Positions 10,750 to 22,095 of a DNA stretch of 64,000 nucleotides are shown here, one piece after another. Numbering within the stretch: the first letter of the stretch is position 1; each line of letters opens with the position of its first letter. Source of the DNA: Ryuthela nishihirai (lineage: Eukaryota > Arthropoda > Arachnida > Araneae > Heptathelidae); assembly GCA_038380435.1 (NCBI GenBank), contig JAWZYU010000004.1:20992001-21056000 (forward strand). The letters are read 5' to 3'. A model generated the notes under the pieces. It was not told the DNA's origin, did not search any database, and saw only the letters and a list, made by a program, of their open reading frames with translations. Made by a program: the position numbers and the translations under genes.

Positions 10750-12282
10750 TTATACTTGACATAATTAAGAATTTGGTTGATGGATAACTGCGTGATGAAC
10801 AGTGTAAATTCAGAAGTGGTAGGGTATGTATTGATCAAATATTTTCACTTCGGCCGATTCTTGAGAAATGTTTAGAGTTTCAGATACCTTTGGGAATTAG
10901 TTTGTTTTGTTGATTCAAAAGACTTTTGACTTTGTTGGTCGTCATAAATTCCGGTTAATCATTAAATCATATAGCATACCAGACAAGTTTGTTAACATAA
11001 TTAAATCTCTCTATAATAACACTGAGTTTGTGTGTGCAAGTTGGTAAAGCTTGTAACAATTGGTTTAGCATTTGCTAGTGGAGTTAGACAAGGATGCATT
11101 TTGTTTCCTTTTCTCTTTTGTTTGGTGATTGATTATGTGATACGAAATTCTTTGCAGGGGAAAGATTTTAGCCTTAAATGGTGTAGAGATTTCAAAATGT
11201 CTGTTTAGATTATGCAGATAATCTGGCCCTGTTAACTAATAATGTTGATGAGATGAATTCTTTCATTAGAGCTGTTGAAGAGAATGGTAATAGTGTAGGT
11301 TTTTTTTAATAAACAGAGAAAAAACTAAAGTGATGAAAATTGGTGAGGAAGATAGTGCTTCAGTTGCTTTGAATAGCTTCTGAATCCAAACTGACATCAC
11401 GTAGTGGTCCATCAACCAAATTCTTAATTCTAGTAATTATAATCATGCAAAGAACTTTATCTGGAACAGAAAGTAAACTAAATCCCCTATAATTATCACA
11501 AGAACTGCGATCACCCTTTTTAAAAATTAGGACAATTATAGCTGTAGTAAAATCCTTAAGATCAACATCTTTATCGTAAAAATTATTCAAAATATCTGTC
11601 AGCCATGTTACAACACAAACGTTCCCATCTCTAAGCATTTCAATGATAATCTAACTCACCTCTGAGCATTTATACAGTTTTAATTTAGAAATTCCAAAGC
11701 GACTTCAGAATGTGATGTAGGGCCAATATTAAAGCCAGTAATGCACCAATCCATATTACAAACAATGGGAGTAGAAATAACCATATCGTTTAGAACATCA
11801 CTGAAATGCTCAGCCCACCTAGCCATGACAGAAACCTCACCTTCAATCAGCTAACCAAGTTCATCCCTCAATCCCTGTGTACCTGTTTGTTTATTCCCAC
11901 ATTAACTATTAACTAACTTGTAAAACCCTCTGGTGTTGTGGTGTCTAGCAGCTTCCCCTGTTTTATCATCCAAGTTATCAATCCAAAGATTCTTATTAGC
12001 TGTCAAAAACGGATCCTTTACACGTTTATTAAGCTCGTTGTAATTAGAACTAGTAGGATGTTGATTCATATTAATCCTTCACTTCCTTCTTTCAAAAATA
12101 TGTTCCATAGCTTACCACTCAAATAAAAGTCTCTTCTCTTCCTTTTTACCTAAAAAAGTAATAAAAAAATTTTAGATGTAAAAAGTACTAAAAAAGTAAT
12201 TTGCATGATTATAATTACTAGAATTAAGAAGTTGGTTTCAAGAGCAGTCTGTTAAAACTGACCTCATTCTTCCTCAACTAAT

Positions 12283-12674
12283 GGGGCGGGGGTGGCTCAG
12301 TCGGCAGCGCGCCAGGCTCTAATCTGTAGTTCCCAGGTTCGAGTCCCAGCTGGGTCAGCGTTGAGATTTATCTCCGCAAAATTCCCCCGCCCTGCCCACG
12401 GTCAGTAAAGGACACCGATGGGCTTGGAAAGGCCGCCGTCCGTCGTATGGGGCGTTAAACCGTGGCTCCATGTGCGGGAGAGCCATACCCTGTGCACGTT
12501 AAAGAACACGCTGACGGGAAGGCCTTGACGGGAGGCTACCATCTGTTTCCCAACAGCTGTTCCAGTGGGTCCCCCTCCCCCAACCTTCTCTGAGCCTTCG
12601 GGGTCCATGTGACCTGGCCATTTAGCCCATGGTGTGCAAAAAAGTGCCGCTCAGAGGTAAAACAACCCAAACCA
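12283..12674 (+). repeat. SINE-A copy 4, inside LINE copy 3
   Basis: Full-length, plus orientation (tRNA head at left: ggtggctcagtcggcagcgc). TSD about 9 bp, tcctcaact, on both sides. Younger than the LINE copy it interrupts. Confidence 0.9.
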
Positions 12675-12883
12675 ATCCTCAACTTCAGCAGTAAGCAAAG
12701 CACGAATGTCATAATGACTACTTAGCCTATCATGGTATGCTTTGGCTATACCTGGACCTTTCAGATCTTCAGCGTTAAAGGTAATTTTATTAACCTTGGC
12801 ACAACAGTTCTTAAGCTGGAGTTGTAAAACACTTTTTGTCCAAGTAATGGTCAGACCCAATTTCGGGTGCCTATATGATCTGG

Positions 12884-13100
12884 GCCGAGCCGTCCCGTGG
12901 CCGAGTGGTTAGCGCGCTTGGCTACTGATCTACGGGACCTGGGTTCGAGCCCCGGGTAAGGCATGGATGTTCGTGTTGTTTTCTGCTGAGGTCCTGCCAT
13001 CCTCTCAGATCTTCCACTGTGGCATATAAACTGACAGGCTCCTGTCAGACCTCTGTGGCAAGCAGCTGCTTGAGGGGGTATTTATTTATTTTATTTTTTT
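12884..13100 (+). repeat. SINE-B copy, inside LINE copy 3
   Basis: tRNA-like head with A box tggccgagtggttagcgcgc and B box gggttcgagccccg, a body, and an ATTTATTT-like tail. TSD atatgatctgg on both sides (about 12,873 and 13,101), so retrotransposed into the LINE. Confidence 0.9.
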
Positions 13101-13388
13101 ATATGATCTGGAATTCCTAACTGAACAAGAACATTCGCTGTTAATTATTATAAAATAGATCATAATTCCTATGAAATCCATCAGGTGAAACCCATGTATA
13201 TTTATAAATTTCCCCGCTGGTTTAAATACGTTTTAGTTATTCTCAACCGTTAAGTGTACATACCTGTAGGAGACATTCCCCATTACAACTACCATTTCCA
13301 AAGGGGTCTAGCAATCCTGCCCAAAGGTCAGAGTCAGTAGAAACTTTAGCACTGAAGTCACCTAGCACAAGAGAAATATTTCCTTGAT

Positions 13389-13777
13389 AGAAATGTTTTC
13401 ATAATTGTACAGGTCATTTGAACTACACACCATAGGGCTCTTAAATATTGCTCTGCTTAGAACCTTTGTAATCTAAATCTTTTACTGCAAGCAATCATAA
13501 GCCTAAATATATCCCTATACACATTTGAGCAGTTTTGTTTAATAAAACTTCAGTTTCTTAATATATTAAACCATTTCACTTATGTAATTGCATCTCATTT
13601 TAGCTGTCAAGCAATTGTAACTTTACACTGAAAAACAGGAATAAAAATTCATCCGAATTCGAGAGTTAATTTTCAGCGCCTTCCGAATTTTTTATTCATT
13701 TACTATATTCTGTGCAACCGCTATCTACCAACCTAGCAAAGTCAGAATTGCTGTCCTTAAATCAATTCCGCAATACG
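13389..13777. other. Unassigned AT-rich DNA
   Basis: Sequence between the truncated LINE and the next SINE-A. No ORF or repeat recognised. Confidence 0.4.
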
Positions 13778-14170
13778 GGTTGGGTTGGGTTGTTTTACCT
13801 CTGAGCGGCACTTTTCTGCACACAATGGGCTAAATGGCCAGGTCACATGGACCCGAAGGCTCAGAGAAGGTTGTGGGAGGGGACCCACTGGAACAGCTGT
13901 TGGGAGACAGATGGTAGCCTCCCGTCAAGGTCATCCAGCGTGTTCTTTAACGTGCACAGGGTATGGCTCTCCCGCACACGGGGCCACGGCTTAACGTCCC
14001 ATCCGACGGACGGCGGCCTTTCCAAGGCCATCGGTGTCCCCTACTGACCGTGGGCAGGGGGGGGGAATTTTGCGGAGATAAATCTCAACGCTGACACCCA
14101 GCTGGGACTCGAACCTCGGAACTACAGATTACGAGCCTGACGCGCTATCGACTGAGCCACCCCCGCCCCC
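13778..14170 (-). repeat. SINE-A copy 5
   Basis: Full-length, minus orientation. The 13-bp TSD aattccgcaatac is on both sides. The body carries an expanded G run (gggggggg) in the usual 'gggcggggaa' region. Confidence 0.92.
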
Positions 14171-14194
14171 AATTCCGCAATACAGTCAAATAAA

Positions 14195-15495
14195 TACTGT
14201 GGGCGTTCAAAAAGTTCTTGACACGTGTCTGTAGATTTCCACTCGTTCCCCCAAATTTGATGAGCTACGACTTGTTTCGAAGTTTGTTTAATAAACGTGT
14301 CATTACGTGTCAAAAACAAAGACCGTATCATCATTTCCTCTTCGCTGGAGTGCGCGTAAATTTCGATCTGCGAAATCTATGCGTTCTTGCTATGGAGCCT
14401 ACTAAAAGCGGGGAAAGATTTAACATTTTCACAAGGATCCAAACTTGGGAACGACACGAAAAAAATCATGTAGATATATCACAAGTATATGGGGATCATG
14501 CCTGTTCATGTGGCACGTTACGAAATGGATGAGCAAATTCAGAGGACAGCAAAGCTTCGAAGAGCTCCCTCGTGCAGGAAGACCGAAGGGGACAGCGAGC
14601 GAGAATACCATCGCTGATGTTCGTAAACCCATTAAGGAAAACCCACACAGGTATAATTTTAGATGTTAGTGTATCGATTGGCAGTATGGAAACAAATACT
14701 GATCAACATTTAAAGTTCCGAAAGATCTGTGCCAAATGGGTACTCCACAAACTGGACAGAACAGCAAAAAATGGCTAGAGTCGACTCGTGCAAGGAGATG
14801 CTAGCAATGTCTAGTGTCCCCAAACGGTTGACAAATATTGTTACAGGTGATGAGACGTGATTTTATTTCTATACAACTCCCAGAAAGATTGACAAGTACG
14901 TTTGGATGGCCGCAGGTGAGCCGCTTCCACAAATCCTCAAACAAGACTTCTCTCAAGGAAGAGGACGTTCGAATTTTTTTGCAATTCCCAAGGATGGTAG
15001 CAATGGACACCTTACCTGAAAAAATGACTATAAATGGTCAATACTATATCAACATTGTTTTGACCAAAATGGTTAAGGAGATGAAGGAGCAGCATCCAAT
15101 AACAGGCTTTCCAAGGGTTCTCCTTCATGACGATGCCAGTGTTCACAAAACCTGGCCAATTACGGCCTATCTGGAGCAGGGAAAAAACAAACCCCATCCT
15201 GCAAATTCACCCGATCTTGCAATATGTAATTTTTGGTTGTTTCCAAAAATTAAAGAGGAACTTGCTGGGAAGCAGTTTTCAAGGGTGCAAGACCTTGCAA
15301 AATGCATTCATTCAGAGTGGTGGAGTATTCCCCAACAGGAGTACCACTAAGGGTTCCAGAAATAGCGTAGACGTCTGCAACTTTGCATAGATGCTGGAAG
15401 GGGGTACTTAGGACAGTAAACGTTTTGTTGAGGTAAGTGCAATGGTTTTTGTACTGCAAATGCATGTCAGGAACCTTTTTTGAACATCCCTCGTA
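14195..15495 (+). mobile_element. mariner element, full length, dead
   Basis: About 1.3 kb bounded by imperfect terminal inverted repeats (tactgtgggcgttcaaaaag on the left; reverse complement of gaacctttttgaacatccctcgta on the right) next to TA. The interior is a mariner transposase broken by stops and frameshifts. Visible blocks: SKSSLVQEDRR-like GRP region, DVSVSIGSMETNTDQHLKFR (second HTH, ISIGS), NIVTGDET followed by a stop in place of Trp, TINGQYYINIVLTKM, VLLHDDASVHK, and SPDLAICNFWLFPKIKEEL. The second catalytic Asp (HDD) is kept. The third position of the DD34D triad, normally SPDLAPCD, reads ICN here, i.e. Asp to Asn. Confidence 0.88.
14838..15350 (+). pseudogene. mariner transposase catalytic region (broken)
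   Basis: 170-codon open segment covering the C-terminal catalytic half: TINGQYYINIVLTKM, LLHDDASVHKTW, SPDLAICNFWLFPKIKEEL and a KQF...QDLAKCIHSEW end. The start is not the native start; the VTGDET block lies in another frame at about 14,833-14,860. The family cuts and pastes DNA at TA sites. The Asp to Asn change at the third triad position would abolish catalysis even without the frameshifts. Confidence 0.8.
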
Positions 15496-15499
15496 TATG

Positions 15500-17018
15500 T
15501 GATCGGCGCACTAATTCTGCATGCTGAACAAGTACAAGGAAACGAACTGTTCTTATAATAGAATCCAAGAAATTAAAAATTGGCTGTCCTTGTCTTTCAG
15601 ACGTAGGCAATATAAGCAAAACAAAACACATACGAAAATCAAACCTTGATCCGCTGGATTGACAGTCAGGTGCTGTAAAATAAGTGTTTGATTTATACAT
15701 TAAATTATTACTGTAACTTTAAGGTGAATTCAGAAAAATTTAAAATAACGCAGTAAAGTAACATTTCATTACATCAAATACGTAATATTTTAATGAACAA
15801 ATCTGCTTCGGTTCAAACTGGTTTCTGTAATCGAAAATATAGAATCTGAATTTACGTTCCTTAGTAATACTTTTAAGTAATGCATTCTGGTTGCTGGTCA
15901 TTCATGCAGTATGTGAATTATGAGAGCATATGGATTGAGAATTTCTCCCCAACATATTTTGCTGGACCAGTGGTTTACGTCAGTGTGAAAGTCAGGTCAC
16001 CAAAGAAGAAGGATGCTTGATGGGGATGAACCAAATGGGGATGCTGTGAAGAGATCGAAAGAGACAGATGTTGGAATGGTAGAAGAAAGTGGGCCTCCAG
16101 TAAGAAAGGGAGAGACTCCACTCTTGGCGAAATGGGAGCCGAAGAAGGAGAAGAAAGCAAAGAGGAAACAGAACTTTCGTCTCTGGAGAACGTTAGATGT
16201 CAGAGAGGAAGGGCGATGAAATAGTAAGCAAATAAAATGTGTGAAAGGAAACGTGGAGAACGAAAAGAAGGAAACGGAGTAAAAGTTTCAGTTGAAAGAA
16301 GATCCAGATTTTGAGACAAACAAAAGCTATACTTGAACTAGAATCAGATATACGAAATTCTGGAAAAAATATTACTTCATAAATATTCTCCTTGCTTAAT
16401 GATATTTTCATACGTTTCTATATCGTAAAAAAATCAATATTTATTTTATTTCCGTTGCCTAAATGGAAATAAACTTTTATATCTATGCTCCAGTTGATTT
16501 AAAGTTTGATAAATTAGTAAATTTAAGATCTTGGAGCATGTTTACGATTGCCATCACCTTAAACAATTTCTTTGTGGTATGTAACACAGAGAACAGAGAA
16601 ACGATGAAGCTTCCTTTTTACTCTTTTTCATATAAAGACATTTCCTCTGAGGTAAGTATTTTGATTATTGTCTCAGATCTAACCTCAAAGGAATGCCCGC
16701 TCGAACATTAGCTAGCTTCCCAATGGCTAGCAAATTTAGGAGTAAATTCGTTTCGGTAGTTTCCAAAATATATTGTATATAAGTCACTTTAACCGAATGG
16801 ATATAGGAGCTGGGTAAGTAGCTTTTCCAGATGGTATTAAATCTTGTTTTTATTTTTCCTTACGGTTAGAAAGTGGTTTTGTCTTGAATTTTGATTTGAC
16901 GGTAAAAGGAGTACTGTTCTGCGATTAAAAAAAAAAGACCTGAATACTCTATAAATAAATACACAGATTACCTGTAGGAAATGACTTCAATAAATATTAC
17001 AAACATCTGAAAAAAAAT
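15500..17018. other. Unassigned AT-rich DNA
   Basis: No repeat or gene recognised. ORF 16,013-16,219 is a low-complexity K/E-rich translation of an A/G-rich tract and is not convincing as coding. No splice-like context was found. Confidence 0.35.
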
Positions 17019-17095
17019 ATCGCTGCCACGGCGGGAATCGAACTCGCAACTCTCTAGATACATGCCAGAACGCTGTACCGTTAAACCACGTGGAA
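17019..17095 (-). tRNA. tRNA-like sequence, probably a pseudogene or SINE head
   Basis: On minus, ttccacgtggtttaacggta... folds as an approximate tRNA: acceptor ttccacg/cgtggca (one mismatch), a T arm around gcgagttcgattcccgc, and a plausible 5-bp anticodon stem tctgg/ctaga with loop catgtat. Position 33 would be A rather than T, so it is probably not functional. Part of it is repeated in inverted orientation just downstream (17,127-17,152). Confidence 0.35.
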
Positions 17096-17151
17096 GACGC
17101 TAAAAGCTTCCAGAATAACGTCTGCCTCGTGGTTTAAGAGCGTTCTCGCAT

Positions 17152-17540
17152 GGGTTGGGTTGTTTTACCTCTGAGCGGCACCTTTTTGCACACCATGGGC
17201 TAAATGGCCAGGTCACATGGACCCCGAAAGCTCAGAGAAGGTTGGGGGAGGGGACCCACTGGAACAGCTGTTGGGAGACAGATGGCAGCCTCCCGTCAAG
17301 GCCATCCAGCGTGTTCTTTAACGTGCACGGGGTATGGCTCTCCCGCACACGGGGCCACGGCTTAACGCCCCATCCGACGGACGGCGACCTTTCCAAGCCC
17401 ATCGGTGTCCCCTACTGACCGTGGGCAGGGCGGGGAATTTTGCGGAGATAAATCTCAACGCTGACCCAGCTGGGACTCGATCCTGGGAACTACAGATTAC
17501 GAGCCTGGCGCGCTACCGACTGAGCCCCCCCCCCCACCCC
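17152..17540 (-). repeat. SINE-A copy 6
   Basis: Full-length minus copy next to the tRNA-like inverted repeat. The right end has a C-run (gcccccccccccacccc). I could not find a TSD, so one flank may be rearranged. Confidence 0.9.
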
Positions 17541-19086
17541 TGGTGACAGCTAAGAGAGTAACTTCATCAGGACGCTTGAGTATAAAATGTACTGAAAGCA
17601 TGGAATCTGTCAAGTACCAGATTTGACTTGTTAGTTGAGTGAAAAAATATTCTCTTTCCATGGGTTGATGCATAATTAACCACGGCTGTTTGTAAAAGGT
17701 GTAATGAAAAAATAAATGACTGTCAAAATGTAACTGAATATTCAGGATATTGCGAAAATTAATTAAATTTTTACTGCGTAGACACGGGACAATCGGGCTT
17801 CAAGTGAATGTCAAAGGATCGAAAAAGTAAATGTTAGCAATGTATTGAAGTTCACAGAGAAAAACAGACTACAGTGGAAGGGGAGAGCAAATGGTACACT
17901 GGGAAAAAATGGTCTAGAGGAAGATGAGAGAGAAGTTTTTCGTGCAATTAAGGCGAGTGCGGAACTTAATCGTGATCAAATCATTATGATATTAAAATAG
18001 ACTGATAACAAGTTAATAATTTTGAAAAGATTAAAAAAATTATATTCTTAAAGAATCCGTGGAAAAATTCTCTGGATAAAAACATAAATACGCGTTTCTA
18101 AAGAGTAACGAGTTAAAAATACTGTTACGACAGATGAACGTGCTGCAATGAGTTTGTGATGGGCGTGTCATGAGCGCTCGTGTGTGCTTATGCGTGAGAA
18201 TTAAATAACCAGCGAATTAAAACACATAACCGATCTGAAATATAAGAAAGATAGAAGTGTGTTGTTGAAGCTGTGAGATCCAAAAGGAGGCATAATTACG
18301 AGTCTGTGCACACGATAGTTTAACGAATAAATGCTTTTATTTAGTGTGTGCGCGCTGGAGATTGACTACTTTATTGGTATGGATTATATTGGTAAGCTAG
18401 TGTATAAAAAGGAAAATATTGTCGTCTTGTGCATGATGATCAACGTATGAAAAGAAAGAGTTCTGAAAAACCAGTACACTTAGTCGCAGTTTTATGTATA
18501 GTTATTTAGTTATTTAGGAATTTAATAAATTCTTCTGAAAGCTTATCTTTTTATTATTATAGAGTTTCGTTCCGGTTGACTTAGTTTGTTTATAAATCAT
18601 TTCATCCATGCTTTTGTAATAAATTGCACTGTATTGTAATTTTCATTTACCAATTTTTACTTGAACTCATGCTCAGTGCTCATCCATTTGAAATTGCAAC
18701 AATACAATATATTTTTAAAGAATCAAGAAAACATCTTGCTTAAACAAACAAAATTTAAATTTTTAATGAATGCTATTTATTGACTAAATCATTATGTTAT
18801 GCGCCTAAAAAGTTGATAAAAAAACTGGAAGAAATAATCCTGATACAGTTTATTGATGGTTTACTTTATGTGCCGCGGGTTGACCAGCCTGATCTAGAGG
18901 AACAAAATTAAAAAAAAAACACGTGTAGTTCGGTGCCCGGTTAATCACGTGGTGCACAAAACGAGCGTATCTTTACAGTCTTTGGAATCGTGCGATCAAC
19001 AATGATAGAGAAATGGGAAGTTAAAGCATAACAATGAGGACGGTTCTCACCCTCTGAGGTATATTATTTTCTAACCCGTCTTCGAA
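17541..19086. other. Unassigned AT-rich DNA upstream of the satellite
   Basis: No repeat or gene recognised. An in-frame stop (19,072-19,074) lies just upstream of the satellite's ATG frame, so the satellite ORF has no upstream coding extension without splicing. Confidence 0.4.
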
Positions 19087-21293
19087 ATGTTAAAGATTCT
19101 TATATCAAGATTCTTTCAACCAGTGGCCGAACCGTATGCAGGCCTGCAACAAGAAATGTTGAAGACACTTATATCAAGATTTCTTCAACCAGTGGCCGAA
19201 CCGTATGCAGGCCTGCAACAAGAAATGTTGAAAACTCTTATATCAAGATTCTTTCAACCAGTGGCCGAACCGTACGCAGGCCTGCAACTAGAAATGTTGA
19301 AGACTCTTATATCAAGATTCTTTCAACCAGTGGCCGAACCGTATGCAGCCCTGCAACTAGAAATGTTGAAGACTCTTATATCAAGATTCTTTCAACCAGT
19401 GGCCGAACCCTATGCAGGCCTGCAACAAGAAATGTTGAAGACTCTTATATCAAGATTCTTTCAACCAGTGGCCGAACCGTATGCAGGCCTGCAACTAGAA
19501 ATATTGACGACTCTTATATCAAGATTCTTTCAACCAGTGGCCGAACCGTATGTAGGCCTGCAACAAGAAATGTTGAAGACTCTTATATCAAGATTCTTTC
19601 AACCAGTGGCCGAACCGTATGCAGACCTGCAACAAGAAATGTTGAAGACTCTTATATCAAGATTCTTTCAACCAGTGGCCGAACCGTATGCAGGCCTGCA
19701 ACAAGAAATGTTGAAGACTCTTATATCAAGATTCTTTCAACCAGTGGCCGAACCGTATGCAGGCCTGCAACAAGAAATGTTGAAGACTCTTATATCAAGA
19801 TTCTTTTAACCAGTGGCCGAACCGTATGCAGGCCTGGAACTAGAAATATTGACGACTCTTATATCAAGATTCTTTCAACCAGTGGCCGAACCGTATGCAG
19901 GCCTGCAACAAGAAATGTTGAAGACTCTTATATCAAGATTCTTTCAACCAGTGGCCGAACCGTATGCAGGCCTGCAACAAGAAATGTTGAAGACTCTTAT
20001 ATCAAGATTCTTTCAACCAGTGGCCGAACCGTATGCAGGCCTGCAACAAGAAATGTTGAAAACTCTTATATCAAGTTTCTTTCAACCAGTGGCCGAACCG
20101 TATGCAGGCCTGCAACTAGAAATGTTGAAGACTCTTATATCAAGATTCTTTCAACCAGTGGCCGAACCGTACGCAGGCCTGCAACTAGAAATGTTGAAGA
20201 CTCTTATATCAAGATTCTTTCAACCAGTGGCCGAACCGTATGCAGGCCTGCAACTAGAAATGTTGAAGACTCTTATATCAAGATTCTTTCAACCAGTGGC
20301 CGAACCGTATGCACACCTGCAACAAGAAATGTTGAAGACTCTTATATCAAGATTCTTTCAACCAGTGGCCGAACCGTATGCAGACCTGCAACAAGAAATG
20401 TTGAAGACTCTTATATCAAGATTCTTTCAACCAGTGGCCGAACCGTATGCAGGCCTGCAACTAGAAATTTGGAAGACTCTTATATCAAGATTCTTTCAAC
20501 CAGTGGCCGAACCGTATGCAGGCCTGCAACTAGAAATTTTGAAGACTCTTATATCAAGATTCTTTCAACCAGTGGCCGAACCGTATGCAGGCCTGCAACA
20601 TGAAATGTTGAAGACTACTCTATCAAGATTCTTTCAACCAGTGGCCGAACCGTATGCAGGCCTGCAACTAGAAATGTTGAAGACTCTTATATCAAGATTC
20701 TTTCAACCAGTGGCCGAACCGTATGCAGGCCTGCAACAAGAAATGTTGAAAACTCTTATATCAAGTTTCTTTCAACCAGTGGCCGAACCGTATGCAGGCC
20801 TGCAACTAGAAATGTTGAAGACTCTTATATCAAGATTTTTTCAACCAGTGGCCGAACCGTATGCAGGCCTGCAACTAGAAATGTTGAAGACTCTTATATC
20901 AAGATTCTTTCAACCAGTAGCCGAACCGTATGCAGACCTGCAACAAGAAATGTTGAAGACTCTTATATCAGGATTCTTTCAACCAGTGGCTGAACCGTAT
21001 GCAGGCCTGCAACTAGAAATGTTGAAGACTCTTATATCAAGATTCTTTCAACCAGTGGCCGAACCGTATGCAGGCCTGCAACTAGAAATTTGAAGACTCT
21101 TATATCAAGATTCTTTCAACCAGTGGCCGAACCGTATGCAGGCCTGCAACTAGAAATTTTGAAGACTCTTATATCAAGATTCTTTCAACCAGTGGCCGAA
21201 CCGTATGCAGGCCTGCAACTAGAAATGTTGAAGACTCTTATATCAAGATTCTTTCAACCAGTGGCCGAACCGTATGCAGGCCTGCAACTAGAG
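19087..21293 (+). repeat. 69-bp tandem satellite, 32 units
   Basis: The unit atgttgaagactcttatatc... is 69 bp, i.e. 23 codons, repeated 32 times head to tail. The length is 32 x 69 minus one, because one base is missing near 21,086. Units differ mainly at a CAA/CTA position near the end and at gaaatg/gaaata/gaaatt. Because 69 is divisible by 3, one frame stays open over long stretches (QPVAEPYAGLQQEMLKTLIS...). However, unit 11 has a TAA (19,807-19,809), and variation is mostly at codon positions that change the amino acid. Each unit holds the palindrome gcaggcctgc. Best read as a non-coding satellite. Confidence 0.9.
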
Positions 21294-22095
21294 TTGCATT
21301 AGAATCAAATGAATAGTCGTTGAAACGGTCACAGAGTTGCATAGGAGGTAGTACGCCAGTCACCTGAAGATTTATTTGGTTTAAGTTTCAATTGTGATAG
21401 AATTAAGATTTTTTAACTCTTGTTAAGCTCTGCCCTCAGTGAGGAAAGTTCCTTCAGAGATACATCAAGCCGTGGTCCTTTCTGGAAGAGGACCACGAAG
21501 AAAACGCGCCTATTAACTAGTGTTCAAAAATTAAGCACAAATTCTGGAAACAAATGGTTAAAACAAATTCTCCAAATCACAACAGTGAAATGCTACGAGA
21601 TTTGGCATGAGAATGCATTGTTATATGATGCAATAAGCAGTGAGGCACAAAGCAAACAAATCGCATTATTTCCATGGGTTATGTAAATGATGCAGTAGTG
21701 TTCATTGGTAAGGGACCTTTTCCAGCAGAACGGAGAGTTTAATGCGTAGTATGAAGTCTGCGAACAGCTACACAGGCATAACAAAATGATTTTTCATATT
21801 GTTCACCAGGCTGGTCATGAAGTCTGGTGGCCATATATCCAAAGGAGTTCGTTCAGGGTTCTTGGAGAGGACTGATGATTTCCAAAGTATCTCCCAGAGT
21901 ATCCCATCCATGTTCTATAATAAGTTTCTAAAACGTATGGCTCAGGCAGGAATGCTTCTCGCAAAAGACTTCAATCCGGCTTGGATAGTGCACTTTTCTG
22001 AATTTTTTTTTTCATTTTAGAGTTGTTCATTCTATCTTCCTCTCTCGTCAGAAACTGCAGGTACACAACAGCATATTAAATATATATGACCCTCT
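21294..22095. other. Unassigned DNA after the satellite, possibly transposon-derived
   Basis: The satellite's last gagttgcat is echoed at about 21,334-21,345 (gagttgcatagg). ORFs 21,420-21,686 and 21,799-22,020 have no motif I can name. It could be degraded transposase DNA related to the relic that follows, but this is unproven. Confidence 0.25.

Larger units (their letters stand above)
8332..11378 (+). mobile_element. APE-type non-LTR retrotransposon, copy 1 (5' complete, 3' cut, inactive)
   Basis: The 5' region (8,332-8,940) starts like copy 2 (ctaggcataaactggaagga). The endonuclease begins near 9,050: GTWNVMTLL, LDILGLKETR, GVGLLLSR, LVLGDFNVIAG, and GSDHCLV near 9,760, so the catalytic GDFN and SDH motifs are visible although split by frameshifts around 9,500. 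The linker has ARWAEHF and HKSPGMDEIITEML. The RT region (10,560-11,250) is full of frameshifts, with GQLRDEQCKFRSGR, ASGVRQGC-like and DYADNLALL; the usual YADD is YADN, so a catalytic Asp is lost. Affinity looks RTE/CFDP2-like, which is uncertain. The 3' end is missing because an inverted second copy joins at about 11,378. Confidence 0.85.
11379..13388 (-). mobile_element. Same LINE, copy 3, inverted and 5'-truncated, with two SINE insertions
   Basis: Minus-strand copy running from the endonuclease (13,388; LVLGDF equivalent at about 13,350) to mid-RT (11,379). The segment 11,360-11,638 reads FYDKDVDLKDFTTAIIVLIF, KKGDRSSCDNYRGFSLLSVP, LVDGPLRDVSL. SINE-A (12,283-12,674) and SINE-B (12,884-13,100) are inserted in it with TSDs. 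It meets copy 1 tail to tail at about 11,378, and both lack the ORF2 C-terminus and 3' UTR. Confidence 0.8.

Noticed and set aside
17155..17418. 87-codon ORF (GCFTSERHFF type), repeated about 20 times in the window, as a protein family
   Set aside because: Each is the antisense strand of SINE-A; it starts at a TTG at the element's 3' end, is broken in older copies, and there is no reason to expect translation.
19087..19809. Repeat protein gene from the 69-bp satellite
   Set aside because: Stop and frameshift within the array, amino-acid-changing variation, and no upstream coding context.
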